Source of the DNA: Puniceibacterium sp. IMCC21224
Lineage (GTDB): Bacteria > Pseudomonadota > Alphaproteobacteria > Rhodobacterales > Rhodobacteraceae
DNA: 64,000 nucleotides
Direction of reading: 5' to 3'
NCBI RefSeq assembly: GCF_001038505.1
Contig: NZ_LDPY01000005.1
Span: 62,001 to 126,000, forward strand
The notes beneath the pieces are model-generated. The model was not told where the DNA came from. It searched no databases and saw nothing but the letters and a program-made list of their open reading frames with translations. Shown here piece after piece: positions 1-9,027 of the stretch (position 1 is its first letter; each line of letters opens with the position of its first letter). The translations under genes and the position numbers were made by a program.

Positions 1-243
1 CAGCTGTTTGAAGATCTGTTGAAAAAGCGTCTGAGCTATCTTGCGGAAAACATGATCGGTCAATCGGGGTATCTCGTCGGCGACGATTATACGATCGCGG
101 ATGCTTACCTCTTCACGCTTCTGGGCTGGGCGCAATTCCAGAAAATTGACCTGGGTTTTGCTCCGGCGCTGGGAGAATATGCCGGTCGTATCGGTTCTCG
201 TCCCGCAGTGATCCAGGCATTGAAAGACGAAGGCTTAGCGTAA
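1..243 (+). CDS. Glutathione S-transferase, C-terminal part (5' end outside window)
   Basis: The reading frame is open from base 1, so this is the last 80 residues of a longer protein. It shows the all-helical C-terminal half of a glutathione S-transferase, including the stretch YTIADAYLFTLLGWA, which matches the conserved N-capping box and hydrophobic staple (consensus SxxD) that is typical of this fold. The catalytic thioredoxin-like half lies upstream. A second GST-fold enzyme sits at 3978-4625, and the genes between belong to aromatic catabolism, so a role in glutathione-dependent detoxification or isomerisation of aromatic intermediates is plausible. The substrate cannot be read from this fragment. 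Confidence 0.85.
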   Translation, partial: QLFEDLLKKRLSYLAENMIGQSGYLVGDDYTIADAYLFTLLGWAQFQKIDLGFAPALGEYAGRIGSRPAVIQALKDEGLA

Positions 244-307
244 AACAACCAAAGAGCGCGGCCCTCGCCACGCCGGACTTTGACCATGGTTCGCAGGGAG
301 AAACCAA

Positions 308-1267
308 ATGAAACGCATACGACATACCCTATTTGCAGCGCTCGTCGCGCTATCGTCGCCGGTGGCAGCACAAACTGTCTCGTTCGCGACGTCACCGCAA
401 GGTTCTGTGTGGAATACCATGGCAGGGGCCATCTCGAACGCCGCGCGCGGCGAGGGCCAAAACATCATCGTGCAGCCTTTCGGCGGGAATGCCATCACCA
501 TGGAGGCGCTCGACAGCGGTATTGCCGAATTCACGCTCAATGACGCCAACGATGTCTATACAGCGGTCACCGGCACTGGCGACTATACCAGGGAAATGCC
601 GAAACTTCGGATCGTCGCGCAGATCAATACCTTCCCGGTTGGGCTTTTTGTGCGCGACGACTCCCACATCAAATCGCTTGAGGATCTGCGGGGCAAGCGC
701 TTTCCGGTTGGCTGGAATGCCTTCCCCCTCAGCATTCCGTTGACGCAAGCGATCATCGCGACCGCCGGGCTATCGCTCGACGATGTCACGCCTGTTCTGG
801 TTCCCGAATTGATCAGGGGCGCCGATGAGTTCATTGCCGGAAGGGTAGATACCGCGTTCTTCGCGGTCGGCGCACCAAAGGTTGCCGAAGCCAACGCCGC
901 ATTGGGGGGCATCCGATATCTGGGTATTGATGCCAACGAAGAAACCCTTGCTGTGGTGCGCAAATACCGCCCCTACTACTACTTCACCGAAGTTTCACCC
1001 AGTCCGGTGCGGGTTGGTATCACCGAGCCGATCCAGATGATTGCCTGGGACAATGTGCTCGTCGCAGGGGAACATGTCTCCGATGAAAGCGTGACGGCGA
1101 TGCTGACCACAATCTTTGATCGCAAGGAAGATATCGTCGCAAGCTATCCCCCGCTCGCGTCCATATCGCTTGAAACCGCCTACCGTGAGTATTCCGGACT
1201 CGAATACCATCCCGCGGCGGTTGCCTTCTTCGAAAGCCGCGGCGTCGAGCAGGTGCCTCAGAAATAG
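308..1267 (+). CDS. TAXI-family TRAP transporter solute-binding protein
   Basis: A 319-residue exported protein that binds substrate in the periplasm and delivers it to the TRAP permease encoded next. Residues 1-21 form a Sec signal peptide ending VAAQ. The mature start reads VSFATSPQGSVWNTMAGAI, the typical opening of the TAXI (TRAP-associated extracytoplasmic immunogenic) family, and the length is normal. The start is supported by a purine-rich GGGAGA site just upstream. The following fused permease gene confirms the class. Given the gentisate-type genes downstream, the substrate is probably an aromatic or dicarboxylic acid; that is inference from context only. Confidence 0.9.
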   Translation: MKRIRHTLFAALVALSSPVAAQTVSFATSPQGSVWNTMAGAISNAARGEGQNIIVQPFGGNAITMEALDSGIAEFTLNDANDVYTAVTGTGDYTREMPKLRIVAQINTFPVGLFVRDDSHIKSLEDLRGKRFPVGWNAFPLSIPLTQAIIATAGLSLDDVTPVLVPELIRGADEFIAGRVDTAFFAVGAPKVAEANAALGGIRYLGIDANEETLAVVRKYRPYYYFTEVSPSPVRVGITEPIQMIAWDNVLVAGEHVSDESVTAMLTTIFDRKEDIVASYPPLASISLETAYREYSGLEYHPAAVAFFESRGVEQVPQK

Positions 1268-1307
1268 GTCCGGCCATTTAGGCTCGCTTTTATAGGACAC
1301 CGACAAG

Positions 1308-3272
1308 ATGTCTTCCATGGACCAGACTATCATGACTCCCGCAGAACGGGTTCGGCGCCTTGTCGTGCCCGTTCTCGCCGCGCTTCTGACATTGGCGGCG
1401 TTAGTGCAAGTTGCGAATGTACCGTCAATGTTGGGATACCTGTTCTATACCGAACAGTTCCTTGCTGTGGTCCTTGCCCTTGGACTGCCCGTGGTATTTC
1501 TTGGCAAGAGCCGCGATGGCAATCGGACGATACCGCGCATACTGCTCATAGCCTCTGACTGGATCTTTGCGGCGCTGAGTTTCGGCGCGGCGCTTTACCT
1601 CGCGCTGCGCTATCCCGAACTCGGCAGCGCTTGGCTCGCGAAACCGGTTGATGCGATGGTGGTGGCCGCGCTTCTGTTGCCGCTGGTCCTGGAAGCGTTA
1701 CGTCGCACTACGGGCTGGACGCTTGTAATCCTCGTGATGCTGATGCTCGCGATCGGGCTGTTTGGGCATAATCTGCAAGGCACCCTGCAAACCCGTCAAG
1801 TCGATGCGGATCGGCTGTTTCTCTATCTCATCTTTGACGCAAACGGCCTCCTTGGCCTTACGTTGAATGTCGCGGCGACAATCGTGATCGCTTTTGTGTT
1901 CTTTGGCGCGCTGCTGATGCGTTCGGGTGGGGGAGAGTTTTTCAACGATCTTGCCAGTTCTTCCATGGGCAGCCGTCGGGGCGGTGCGGCAAAAGTGTCT
2001 ATCATCGGTTCCATGTTGTTTGGAACAATTTCGGGCGTGGTGGTTTCAAACATCGTCGCCACCGGGGTCGTAACGATCAAATTGATGATCAATTCCGGGT
2101 TTTCGCGCGCCCGTGCCGCAGCGATTGAGGCCGTCGCTTCGACGGGCGGGCAGATAGTTCCTCCCGTGATGGGCGCGGTTGCATTCCTTATGGCTGACAT
2201 CCTTCAGCGGCCTTATTCCGAGATCGTCATTGCCGCCATTGTTCCCGCCTTTCTCTATTATCTCGCATTGTTCATTCAGGTGGACATTTCGGCGGCGCGC
2301 GACGGAATCAAACCTCTTGACCGCAGTCAATTGAAATCCCTGGGCGAGGTTATGCGCAAGGGCTGGCCCTTTACCCTTCCATTTGCCGCCATCATACTTG
2401 CGATATTCCAGTTTAATCAGCGAGCGGAATTTGCGGCATTGATCGGTTCGGGACTGGCCTTGCTGGTCGGTATTTATCCCGGCTATGGAGGGCATCGGAT
2501 CAGGTTGCGCCAATTTGCCAGTGCGCTAAGTGAAACCGGACGCTCATTGACTGACATTCTGATGATTTCCGCCGCAGCGGGTCTGATAATCGGCATGCTC
2601 AACGTCAGTGGGTTTGGATTTGCGATGACGGCATCTCTGGTCACCCTGGGCGGCGAAAGTTTGTTTGCGCTGTTGCTTATAGCTGCCGTCGCCAGTCTAA
2701 TTCTCGGAATGGGTATGCCGACGATCGGTGTTTATCTGCTGCTTGCTGTGCTGATCGCTCCGGCATTGGTGGGAACGGGTATTGATCCTATCGCCGCGCA
2801 TCTCTTCATATTCTATCTCGGTATGATGTCGATGGTAACACCGCCAATCGGTATCGGCGCGTTCTTTGCCGCCGTCATCGCCAAGGCGCCGCCAATGAAA
2901 ACCTCACTGGAAGCGGTACGGCTGGGATGGACAGCGTACATTGTACCCTTCATTTTCGTTTTCTCACCGGCACTGCTGCTCAATGGTGATCCGGTCGAGG
3001 TCGTCATTGCGGTCGTAACGGCCAGTCTGGGCGTCTATGCAGTGTCTGCCGCCTTTGTAGGCTGGATGGCGGGGCGGCTGAGCATCGGCATCCGCCTGCT
3101 TCTCGGATGTGCGGGGGCGGCGCTACTCATCCCCGCTGCGCCGGGTGACAACATGACGGTCGCACTCAACGCAAGCGGCTTCCTGCTGCTTAGTGGGCTG
3201 TTCCTGACATTTCGGGCGCGATCGCGTCATTCAGTGAACATCCCTGCCAATGTAACTTCGCATGAGGAATAA
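1308..3272 (+). CDS. TRAP transporter permease, fused small and large subunits (4TM/12TM type)
   Basis: A 654-residue integral membrane protein that uses an ion gradient to import the ligand carried by the preceding TAXI protein. The N-terminal third (about 1-200) holds several hydrophobic spans that correspond to the DctQ-like subunit. The rest is the DctM-like large subunit, with glycine-rich loops such as SSMGSRRGGAAK near 220 and LILGMGMPTIGVY near 470. Fused permeases of this size are normal partners of TAXI binding proteins. The gene starts 40 bases after the binding protein stops. Its 3' end overlaps the ribosome-binding region of the hydrolase gene at 3274, so the two are probably co-transcribed. 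Confidence 0.9.
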   Translation: MSSMDQTIMTPAERVRRLVVPVLAALLTLAALVQVANVPSMLGYLFYTEQFLAVVLALGLPVVFLGKSRDGNRTIPRILLIASDWIFAALSFGAALYLALRYPELGSAWLAKPVDAMVVAALLLPLVLEALRRTTGWTLVILVMLMLAIGLFGHNLQGTLQTRQVDADRLFLYLIFDANGLLGLTLNVAATIVIAFVFFGALLMRSGGGEFFNDLASSSMGSRRGGAAKVSIIGSMLFGTISGVVVSNIVATGVVTIKLMINSGFSRARAAAIEAVASTGGQIVPPVMGAVAFLMADILQRPYSEIVIAAIVPAFLYYLALFIQVDISAARDGIKPLDRSQLKSLGEVMRKGWPFTLPFAAIILAIFQFNQRAEFAALIGSGLALLVGIYPGYGGHRIRLRQFASALSETGRSLTDILMISAAAGLIIGMLNVSGFGFAMTASLVTLGGESLFALLLIAAVASLILGMGMPTIGVYLLLAVLIAPALVGTGIDPIAAHLFIFYLGMMSMVTPPIGIGAFFAAVIAKAPPMKTSLEAVRLGWTAYIVPFIFVFSPALLLNGDPVEVVIAVVTASLGVYAVSAAFVGWMAGRLSIGIRLLLGCAGAALLIPAAPGDNMTVALNASGFLLLSGLFLTFRARSRHSVNIPANVTSHEE

Positions 3273-3273
3273 T

Positions 3274-3981
3274 ATGGCTTTCGTCTTTGATCCAATCCCC
3301 CAACCTTCAGTTGCCGTGGCGGGGAGCGATGATCGGCTGCCAGTGCGCCGCGTCTTCTGCGTCGGCCGCAACTACGCCGCGCATGCAAGAGAAATGGGCA
3401 AGGATCCTGACCGTGATCCGCCGTTCTTTTTCACCAAACCCGCTGACGCTGTCGTGGATTCCGGTGTCGCGGTGGCTTATCCTGCCGAGACCTCGAATTT
3501 TCACTACGAGGCCGAGCTGGTGGTTGCCATCGGGAAAGCTGGCCGGGACATTCCGACCCAGCACGCCCTGGACCATGTCTGGGGCTACGCTGTCGGAAAT
3601 GATTTGACGCGCCGCGACCTTCAGCTTGCCGCACGCGAGCAGGGTCGGCCGTGGGATTGGGGCAAGGCCTTCGACTTTTCGGCAGTGATTGGTCCCGTTC
3701 ATCCTGTCGCACAGGTTGGCCATCTCGGGCGTGGGCGTATCTCGCTGTCCGTCAACGATGTGCTGAAACAGGACTCGGATCTGGCAAATCTGATCTGGTC
3801 CGTTCCAGAGATCATCTCGATCCTGTCGCAGTCGATGGAGATGAAGCCAGGCGATATCATCATGACCGGAACACCGGAGGGGGTTGGGCCGCTGGTTCCC
3901 GGCGATCATTGCGTGATCGAGATCGAGGGACTTGGCAAGATCGAAACGCCCATCACCGAACGCGTGAAAGGACAGGCATGA
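3274..3981 (+). CDS. Fumarylacetoacetate hydrolase family protein, probable fumarylpyruvate hydrolase
   Basis: A 235-residue enzyme of the FAH fold. The sequence shows VFCVGRNYAAHAREMG near the N-terminus, PPFFFTKPADAVV, the metal-ligand region NFHYEAELVVAIG and the late signature GDIIMTGTPEGVGP. The short length and the FFFTKP motif fit the fumarylpyruvate hydrolases of the gentisate pathway, which split fumarylpyruvate to fumarate and pyruvate. An ATG four codons earlier (3262) exists, but GAGGA at 3264-3268 sits just before 3274, so that start is preferred. The stop overlaps the next start as ATGA. The neighbouring isomerase and the gentisate-dioxygenase-like gene support the assignment. 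Confidence 0.82.
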   Translation: MAFVFDPIPQPSVAVAGSDDRLPVRRVFCVGRNYAAHAREMGKDPDRDPPFFFTKPADAVVDSGVAVAYPAETSNFHYEAELVVAIGKAGRDIPTQHALDHVWGYAVGNDLTRRDLQLAAREQGRPWDWGKAFDFSAVIGPVHPVAQVGHLGRGRISLSVNDVLKQDSDLANLIWSVPEIISILSQSMEMKPGDIIMTGTPEGVGPLVPGDHCVIEIEGLGKIETPITERVKGQA

Positions 3982-4625
3982 CACTTCGTCTGCACAATTT
4001 CTTTCGTTCGTCCACGTCGACCCGTCTCAGGGCAGCTCTGAACCTGAAGGGACTGGCATACGATTACGTTCCCTATGCGTTGCGGAAGGGAGAGACTCGC
4101 ACGCCCGAGTTCTTGCGCCGTAATCCGCAGGGTCTGGTACCCGTCCTCGAACTCGAGGACGGTCAACACCTGACCCAGTCCCTCGCCATCATCGAATGGC
4201 TTGATGAAACCCATCCGCAGCCGGCGCTACTGCCCCGTGATCCAGAGGCCCGCGCCCGCGTTCGCGCGCTGAGCTACATGATTGCCATGGAAATCCATCC
4301 CCTGAACAACTTGCGGGTGCTGATGCGCGTTGGTGAGCAGTTCGGGGCTGACGAAAACGCGCAGAAGGCATGGTTCACCCATTGGGTGAATCTGGGCTTT
4401 GACGCACTGGAGGCCGAGCTTTCACAAAACCTTGAAACCGGCCGTTTCTGCTGTGGTGATGAACCGGGAATGGCGGATATCTGTCTGTATGCGCAGGTCT
4501 GGAACAACCGGCGTTTCGACATTCCACTGGACGCCTGGCCGACCATCGCACGTATCTATGCTGCGTGCGACGCCCTGCCCGCCTTCAGCGACGCCGCGCC
4601 ATCAAGGCAACCCGACGCCCAGTGA
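3978..4625 (+). CDS. Maleylacetoacetate/maleylpyruvate isomerase (zeta-class GST)
   Basis: A 215-residue GST-fold protein. The N-terminus contains NFFRSSTSTRLRAALNLKGL, the serine-rich glutathione-binding motif (SSxSxR) of zeta-class maleylacetoacetate and maleylpyruvate isomerases, followed by NPQGLVPVLELEDG and QSLAIIEWLDE, the thioredoxin-like core and its cis-proline. It would convert the cis ring-cleavage product to the trans isomer for the hydrolase encoded directly upstream, with which it shares an ATGA overlap. The isomerase family is clear. Whether the physiological substrate is maleylpyruvate or maleylacetoacetate is inferred from the gentisate-type gene on the opposite strand. Confidence 0.82.
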   Translation: MTLRLHNFFRSSTSTRLRAALNLKGLAYDYVPYALRKGETRTPEFLRRNPQGLVPVLELEDGQHLTQSLAIIEWLDETHPQPALLPRDPEARARVRALSYMIAMEIHPLNNLRVLMRVGEQFGADENAQKAWFTHWVNLGFDALEAELSQNLETGRFCCGDEPGMADICLYAQVWNNRRFDIPLDAWPTIARIYAACDALPAFSDAAPSRQPDAQ

Positions 4626-4635
4626 CTGGACCAGA

Positions 4636-4665
4636 CATGACCTCCGGATAACTCCGGAGGTCATG
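4636..4665. terminator. Bidirectional hairpin between convergent catabolic operons
   Basis: Two perfect 13-base arms (4636-4648 and 4653-4665) flank a 4-base loop. The hairpin lies between the plus-strand isomerase stop (4625) and the minus-strand lyase stop (4661), overlapping the latter. No long T-run follows on either strand, so termination strength is uncertain. Confidence 0.6.
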
Positions 4666-5563
4666 CACAGCCGGCGAGAGCTTTGCGAACGCGACCGCCG
4701 GCAGACGCGCCGGGGATGCACGCGCCGTCTTTTGCAATCTCGATCAACGCGGACAAATCCACATTCGTCTGGATTCCACGCCGCTCGAACATCCAAACAA
4801 CATCTTCGGTTGCAACATTGCCGCTTGCGCCAGGGGCAAAGGGACAGCCGCCAAGTCCGGCAAAGGCCGCATCCACGACGCGCACGCCAGCCTCCCAAGC
4901 AGCGTGGACATTGGCCAGGCCAAGTCCGTAAGTGTCATGGGTGTGCACAGCCCAAGAGCCCACTTCCGGAAATCGAGAGATCACGGCGTCGAATACCTCC
5001 CCGACTTGATCGGGAACCGCTTTGCCGGTCGTATCACACAGCGCGATCTCCGCCGTCGGAGCGAGCGGAATCAGTTGATCGAGCAACGTCAACACCTGTT
5101 CTGTTCCGATCCTCCCCTCAAACGGGCAGTCGAACGCTGTCGCTATATTAAGGCGCAGTGAAATGCCCGGAGGCAGGTCAGCGATCATCGCTGCATAATC
5201 GGACACCGACTCTTCCGGCGTACGACGCACATTGTTCCGATTATGGCTTTCAGATACCGACAGCACATAGGCAAGCGATCGAGCTCCAAAGGCCAGTGCC
5301 TGCCGCGCCCGAGACGCCGTGGGAATGAGAACCTGCCCGTGCACACCCGGCACGCCTTGGCTTGCGGCAATAACATCTTTGGCATCGGCCAGTTGTGGCA
5401 CTGCCTTGTCGCTGACGCAGGACGTGATTTCGAACCGTTCCAGTCCGGTCGCAGCAAGCCGCTCTATGAACTGGATCTTGCGCTCTGTCGGGATAAAAGG
5501 AACAATTCCCTGAAACCCATCTCGGGGGCCAACTTCGACGATGGTGACCGGTCGCGCCGTCAT
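4661..5563 (-). CDS. HMG-CoA lyase family protein (possible citramalyl-CoA-type lyase)
   Basis: A 300-residue TIM-barrel lyase. It has the opening VEVGPRDGFQG, with the catalytic Arg-Asp pair at residues 14-15, the metal-binding HTHDTYGLGLAN, and GLGGCPFAPGASGN carrying the loop cysteine of the HMG-CoA lyase signature. Family members cleave 3-hydroxyacyl-CoA thioesters to acetyl-CoA plus a keto product. Its start overlaps the CoA-transferase stop as ATGA, so activation and cleavage are genetically coupled. In an aromatic operon the pair could process citramalate from a methylated ring-cleavage product, or another branched acid. HMG-CoA itself is the other option. The family is certain; the substrate is inferred. 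Confidence 0.82.
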   Translation of the reverse strand: MTARPVTIVEVGPRDGFQGIVPFIPTERKIQFIERLAATGLERFEITSCVSDKAVPQLADAKDVIAASQGVPGVHGQVLIPTASRARQALAFGARSLAYVLSVSESHNRNNVRRTPEESVSDYAAMIADLPPGISLRLNIATAFDCPFEGRIGTEQVLTLLDQLIPLAPTAEIALCDTTGKAVPDQVGEVFDAVISRFPEVGSWAVHTHDTYGLGLANVHAAWEAGVRVVDAAFAGLGGCPFAPGASGNVATEDVVWMFERRGIQTNVDLSALIEIAKDGACIPGASAGGRVRKALAGCA

Positions 5564-6786
5564 GTGATGACCTTTTCCGACCGTAGCCGACCGATTTCCT
5601 GCGCCGTCATGTGGGCAAACTCGCGGAGGACATCATCAGTGTCTTGCCCAAGGTTTTGGCCGGCAAAACGAATGGCTCCGGGGCAATCCGGTAGGTGCGG
5701 CACGATTCCGGGGTGGAGGACCGTGCCCTGTTCGGCATCCGTGACCTTGCGGATCATACCGCGCGCCTGGAATTGCGGGTCCGCGACAATTTCGGCGGCG
5801 GTGTAAATCAGGGTCGAAGGAATGTCCGCTTCGGCGACTATGCGCGCCGCGTCGTTTGCGTCGTGCTGTCGGGTCCATTCCGCTATGGCTGCGTCCAGCC
5901 GGTCAGCCTGCGCCACGCGGCCGGAATTGGTGGACAGTTCTGGATCGGAGGCGAAGTCATCGCGACCGATCAAAGCCATCAGGCGACCAAAGAGAAGGTC
6001 GGAATTGGCAGCGATCAAGAGCCAGCGACCATCCCGCGTCGGATAGGCGCTGGTGGGTGCGGCGGTCGAAATGCGCGCGCCCGTCGGTTTCTTGATCTGG
6101 CCAAGCGCACCGTAAGCAGGCAGCATATCCTCCATCAGGCTCAGCACACTCTCGGTGAGAGCCACATCGACCACATGACAGGACGCGGATTTGTTCTCTG
6201 CGCGGCCCAGCAACTGGGCCAGCACGCCGATTGCAGCATAAAGCCCGGCAACCGAATCCCCCAACGAGACCCCCACCCTGACCGGCGGCAAATCGCTTGT
6301 CCCCTGAGGATGGTCTGTCAGGTAGCGAAGACCGCCGATTGCCTCGCCAATAACGCCAAATGCGGCGCGATCCCGTTCGGGACCGTTTTGCCCGTAACCC
6401 GAGATATGGGCGACCACAAGACCCGGGCGCAGCGTTTCGAGAACCTCGTAAGAAAGGCCAAGTCGTGCAAGCGCTCCGGGGCGGAGGTTTTCGACCAATG
6501 CATCGCAAGACGCGATGACTTTTTGGACGGCCTCCAGCCCCTCAGGGGACTTGATGTCGATCGCGACGGAACGCTTGTTGCGAGCGTGTACGCTCCACCA
6601 TAGCGAGCGATCGTTCTGTTTCGCTCCCCAGTCTCGCGCGGGGTCTCCAGCGGGCGGCTCGATTTTTATGATCTCCGCGCCAAGGTCGCCTAGGATGCGC
6701 GTGCAAAATGGCGCCGCGATGTAATGCCCGATTTCCAGAATTCGAATACCGGAAAGCGGGCCGAAAGAATTGGGTTTCGGAGTCAA
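5560..6786 (-). CDS. Class III (CaiB/BaiF) CoA-transferase
   Basis: A 408-residue CoA-transferase of the formyl-CoA transferase family. It opens with PLSGIRILEIGHYIAAPFCT, then DLGAEIIKIEPPAGDPARDWG, and has VVDVALTES, where the aspartate is the expected site of the acyl anhydride intermediate. The frame runs open to 6885, but that would overlap the upstream hydrolase. A TTG at 6786-6784, with GAGGA six bases ahead, gives the natural family start and a 22-base gap, so a TTG start is proposed. It would move CoA from a donor such as succinyl-CoA to an organic acid, and the lyase encoded next would cleave the product. Confidence 0.85.
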   Translation of the reverse strand: MTPKPNSFGPLSGIRILEIGHYIAAPFCTRILGDLGAEIIKIEPPAGDPARDWGAKQNDRSLWWSVHARNKRSVAIDIKSPEGLEAVQKVIASCDALVENLRPGALARLGLSYEVLETLRPGLVVAHISGYGQNGPERDRAAFGVIGEAIGGLRYLTDHPQGTSDLPPVRVGVSLGDSVAGLYAAIGVLAQLLGRAENKSASCHVVDVALTESVLSLMEDMLPAYGALGQIKKPTGARISTAAPTSAYPTRDGRWLLIAANSDLLFGRLMALIGRDDFASDPELSTNSGRVAQADRLDAAIAEWTRQHDANDAARIVAEADIPSTLIYTAAEIVADPQFQARGMIRKVTDAEQGTVLHPGIVPHLPDCPGAIRFAGQNLGQDTDDVLREFAHMTAQEIGRLRSEKVIT

Positions 6787-6808
6787 CTTACGTCCTCGGG
6801 AAACTGTA

Positions 6809-7666
6809 TCAGGAAACTTGTATCGACATTGAGCCGATGCCCTCGATCCACGCGTCGATGGAGTTGCCAGGAGTGACTGGCCCAACGCCTTCGGGTGTGC
6901 CCGTATAGATCACGTCGCCCGGATGAAGGGTGTAGAAACTCGAAGCCATTTCGATTAGTTCGGGAATACTCAGAACGAGATCACGCGTATTGGCCTTTTG
7001 CCGTACCACGCCATCTACAGACAATTCCATGTCGAGATTTCCCGAATCGTTGATCTCATCCGCAGTCACAAGCCACGGGCCGAGCACCGAGTATGTATCA
7101 ATCGACTTGCGCATACTGCGTTCTTCGGACCCGCGAACCGTCATGTCGAGACCGATCGCGTAGGCGGCGACATGATCAAGCGCCTGTTCTGCTTTGACGC
7201 GGTCCGCGGTGCGCCCGATGATCACGGCAAGTTCAAGCTCGTGGTCCGTGCGTCTTTCGGGGAAGCGCACAGCAACCGCGTCCGAAGCGCCAATCAGGCT
7301 GCTGGTCGCCTTCAGAAAAAGCCCGACCTCCTGAATGACACGCACCTGCGCTGCATTGTTTTGATGGATTTCTTCCTGCTCGCGCGCTTCTTGCAGATGT
7401 TTGGTGTAGTTTACCGGCGCAGCTACCAGCTTGCCGGGATTGGCGACCGGCGGGTGCAAACGAACATCGGAAAGCGGCTTGCGCGCGCCGGACTGGCTTG
7501 CTGTTTCAATCGGCGTTTTCAGTTCGGACAAATGCGAAATGAGCCGGTCCTGCCGTGGCAGCGGATACCGCAGCGGGGCAAGTTCGTCGAGTGCCGACGT
7601 GACATCGATGACAGTTTCACCGTCGATAAGGCCGATCCGGTCCTCATCAAAAATGCAGAGTTTCAT
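6809..7666 (-). CDS. Fumarylacetoacetate hydrolase family protein (second copy)
   Basis: A 285-residue FAH-fold protein, distinct from the one at 3274. The catalytic core begins around residue 70 (LHPPVANPGKLVAAPVNY) and includes RRTDHELELAVIIGRTADRV, holding the acidic metal ligands, and GDVIYTGTPEGVGPVTPG near the C-terminus. The N-terminal 65 residues match the extra domain of the longer FAH members (hydratases, decarboxylases and acylpyruvases). It lies between the P450 and CoA-transferase genes in one minus-strand operon. With two such enzymes in the window, one may act on a substituted ring-cleavage product; which does what cannot be decided from sequence. Confidence 0.8.
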   Translation of the reverse strand: MKLCIFDEDRIGLIDGETVIDVTSALDELAPLRYPLPRQDRLISHLSELKTPIETASQSGARKPLSDVRLHPPVANPGKLVAAPVNYTKHLQEAREQEEIHQNNAAQVRVIQEVGLFLKATSSLIGASDAVAVRFPERRTDHELELAVIIGRTADRVKAEQALDHVAAYAIGLDMTVRGSEERSMRKSIDTYSVLGPWLVTADEINDSGNLDMELSVDGVVRQKANTRDLVLSIPELIEMASSFYTLHPGDVIYTGTPEGVGPVTPGNSIDAWIEGIGSMSIQVS

Positions 7667-7714
7667 GTAGTTATCTTTCAGCCAGCGGCTTTCGATGGCG
7701 CTTCGGTGTTCGCG

Positions 7715-8953
7715 TCACGCGAGGCGCAGCGGCAGGTCGGCGAGACCACGGAACCGCGTGTTGTGATTGAAATGCGCAGGTCCCGTCCGCTCTATGGTCT
7801 TGAACCGCCGCAGAACTGCCGGCACAGCAACAGATGCCTCAAGCCGCGCGAGGGGACGGCCAATGCAAACATGAATGCCTGCACCGAAACCCATATGATT
7901 GTTGGGCTTGCGCGCAAGGTTGAGCTTTTCAGGATTGTCGAACACCCGGTCATCCCGATTTGCAGAGGCCTGGCAAATTATCACCTCGGTGCCTTTCGGG
8001 ATTGTGCCGTTTCCACTGTCGAGTTCGATGTCGCGCGTCACGCGGCGGCCTTGAAGCTGGAGAGGCGTGATAAACCGGACCAGTTCTTCAATCGCAACGT
8101 TGACGGGGACGTCGCCGTTGCGCATTTGCGCCATGGCTTCGGGGTCATCCAGAAGATAGTGGATCGATTGCGAAATCAGGTTGGTGGTGGTTTCGTGACC
8201 GCCGTTCAGTGTGACGATGCACATATGCAGAATTTCATCGTCGCTAACCGTGACGCCATTCCGCTGAGCAGCGACCATCGCGCTTAGCACATCGCTCATC
8301 GGGTCGATGTCACTGCTGCGCTGGCGTTTTTCGAGGAAGGGACGCAGGTACGACTTGAATTCCGCAGTGGCATCGTGCCCTTCCGCGATCACCTCGGCCG
8401 GGACAGCGGGGTTCAGCGGGAAAAGAACCTTGCGTCCGACGCCCTGGATATAGTCCGCATCTTCGACAGGGACGCCAATCAACTTGCAGATAACAGCAAC
8501 CGGCAGCCGAAAGGCGAAGTCCGACACGAAGTCGATATCGCGTTTTTCGGCGACGACATCGAGATATTTCTCAACCGTTTCTTCGATAAAGCCCCTCACG
8601 GATTGAATGGACGCCTGCGAAAAAAACGGGTTGACGATGTTGCGCAGCCGGTCGTGATCCGGTGGATCGCGGAAAAGCATCGTGGATGTGTGATGCTCAA
8701 GAAGCGGACCTTCGCCAAACCGCTGGCCGAATTGTTCCCCTTTGAACACCTCTCCGCTGATGTCGCGCCAGACCTGCCGAACATCTGCATACCGGGTCAG
8801 CAGCACGCTGCCGTCGGAATTCCAGTGAGCGGGATCGGCGTCGCGTAACAGCCGAAAATAGGGATATGGATTTTCGAAATACTCGTCCGGTACGTTGAGC
8901 AAGTCGAAGGATTTTGCAGCGTCTGTGTCCGCTGTTTCTGTTTTCAGGGTCAT
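7715..8953 (-). CDS. Cytochrome P450 (soluble bacterial type)
   Basis: A 412-residue P450. It shows the I-helix motif GGHETT at 251-256, the ExxR pair at E290 and R293, and the haem loop FGAGIHVCIGRPLAR with the iron-ligating cysteine at 363. There is no membrane anchor, so it is cytosolic and needs a ferredoxin; the adrenodoxin-type ferredoxin at the operon start (14934-15257) is the obvious partner. Between an aldehyde dehydrogenase gene and a hydrolase gene, a plausible job is hydroxylation of a methyl or alkyl side chain, or O-demethylation. No ferredoxin reductase gene is present in the window. Confidence 0.92.
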   Translation of the reverse strand: MTLKTETADTDAAKSFDLLNVPDEYFENPYPYFRLLRDADPAHWNSDGSVLLTRYADVRQVWRDISGEVFKGEQFGQRFGEGPLLEHHTSTMLFRDPPDHDRLRNIVNPFFSQASIQSVRGFIEETVEKYLDVVAEKRDIDFVSDFAFRLPVAVICKLIGVPVEDADYIQGVGRKVLFPLNPAVPAEVIAEGHDATAEFKSYLRPFLEKRQRSSDIDPMSDVLSAMVAAQRNGVTVSDDEILHMCIVTLNGGHETTTNLISQSIHYLLDDPEAMAQMRNGDVPVNVAIEELVRFITPLQLQGRRVTRDIELDSGNGTIPKGTEVIICQASANRDDRVFDNPEKLNLARKPNNHMGFGAGIHVCIGRPLARLEASVAVPAVLRRFKTIERTGPAHFNHNTRFRGLADLPLRLA

Positions 8954-8995
8954 ATCTCAACTTTCTTGCCGTTACCCCGGCAATCTAAGGAGGCG

Positions 8996-9019
8996 TGGAG
9001 CGCCCGAAAAGGCGCTCCA
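8996..9019 (-). terminator. Intercistronic hairpin between aldehyde dehydrogenase and P450 genes
   Basis: Nine-base perfect arms (8996-9004, 9011-9019) with a 6-base A-rich loop lie just after the aldehyde dehydrogenase stop. No U-run follows, so it is more likely an mRNA stabiliser or partial attenuator inside the operon than a full terminator. Confidence 0.4.
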
Positions 9020-9027
9020 GATCAGTG

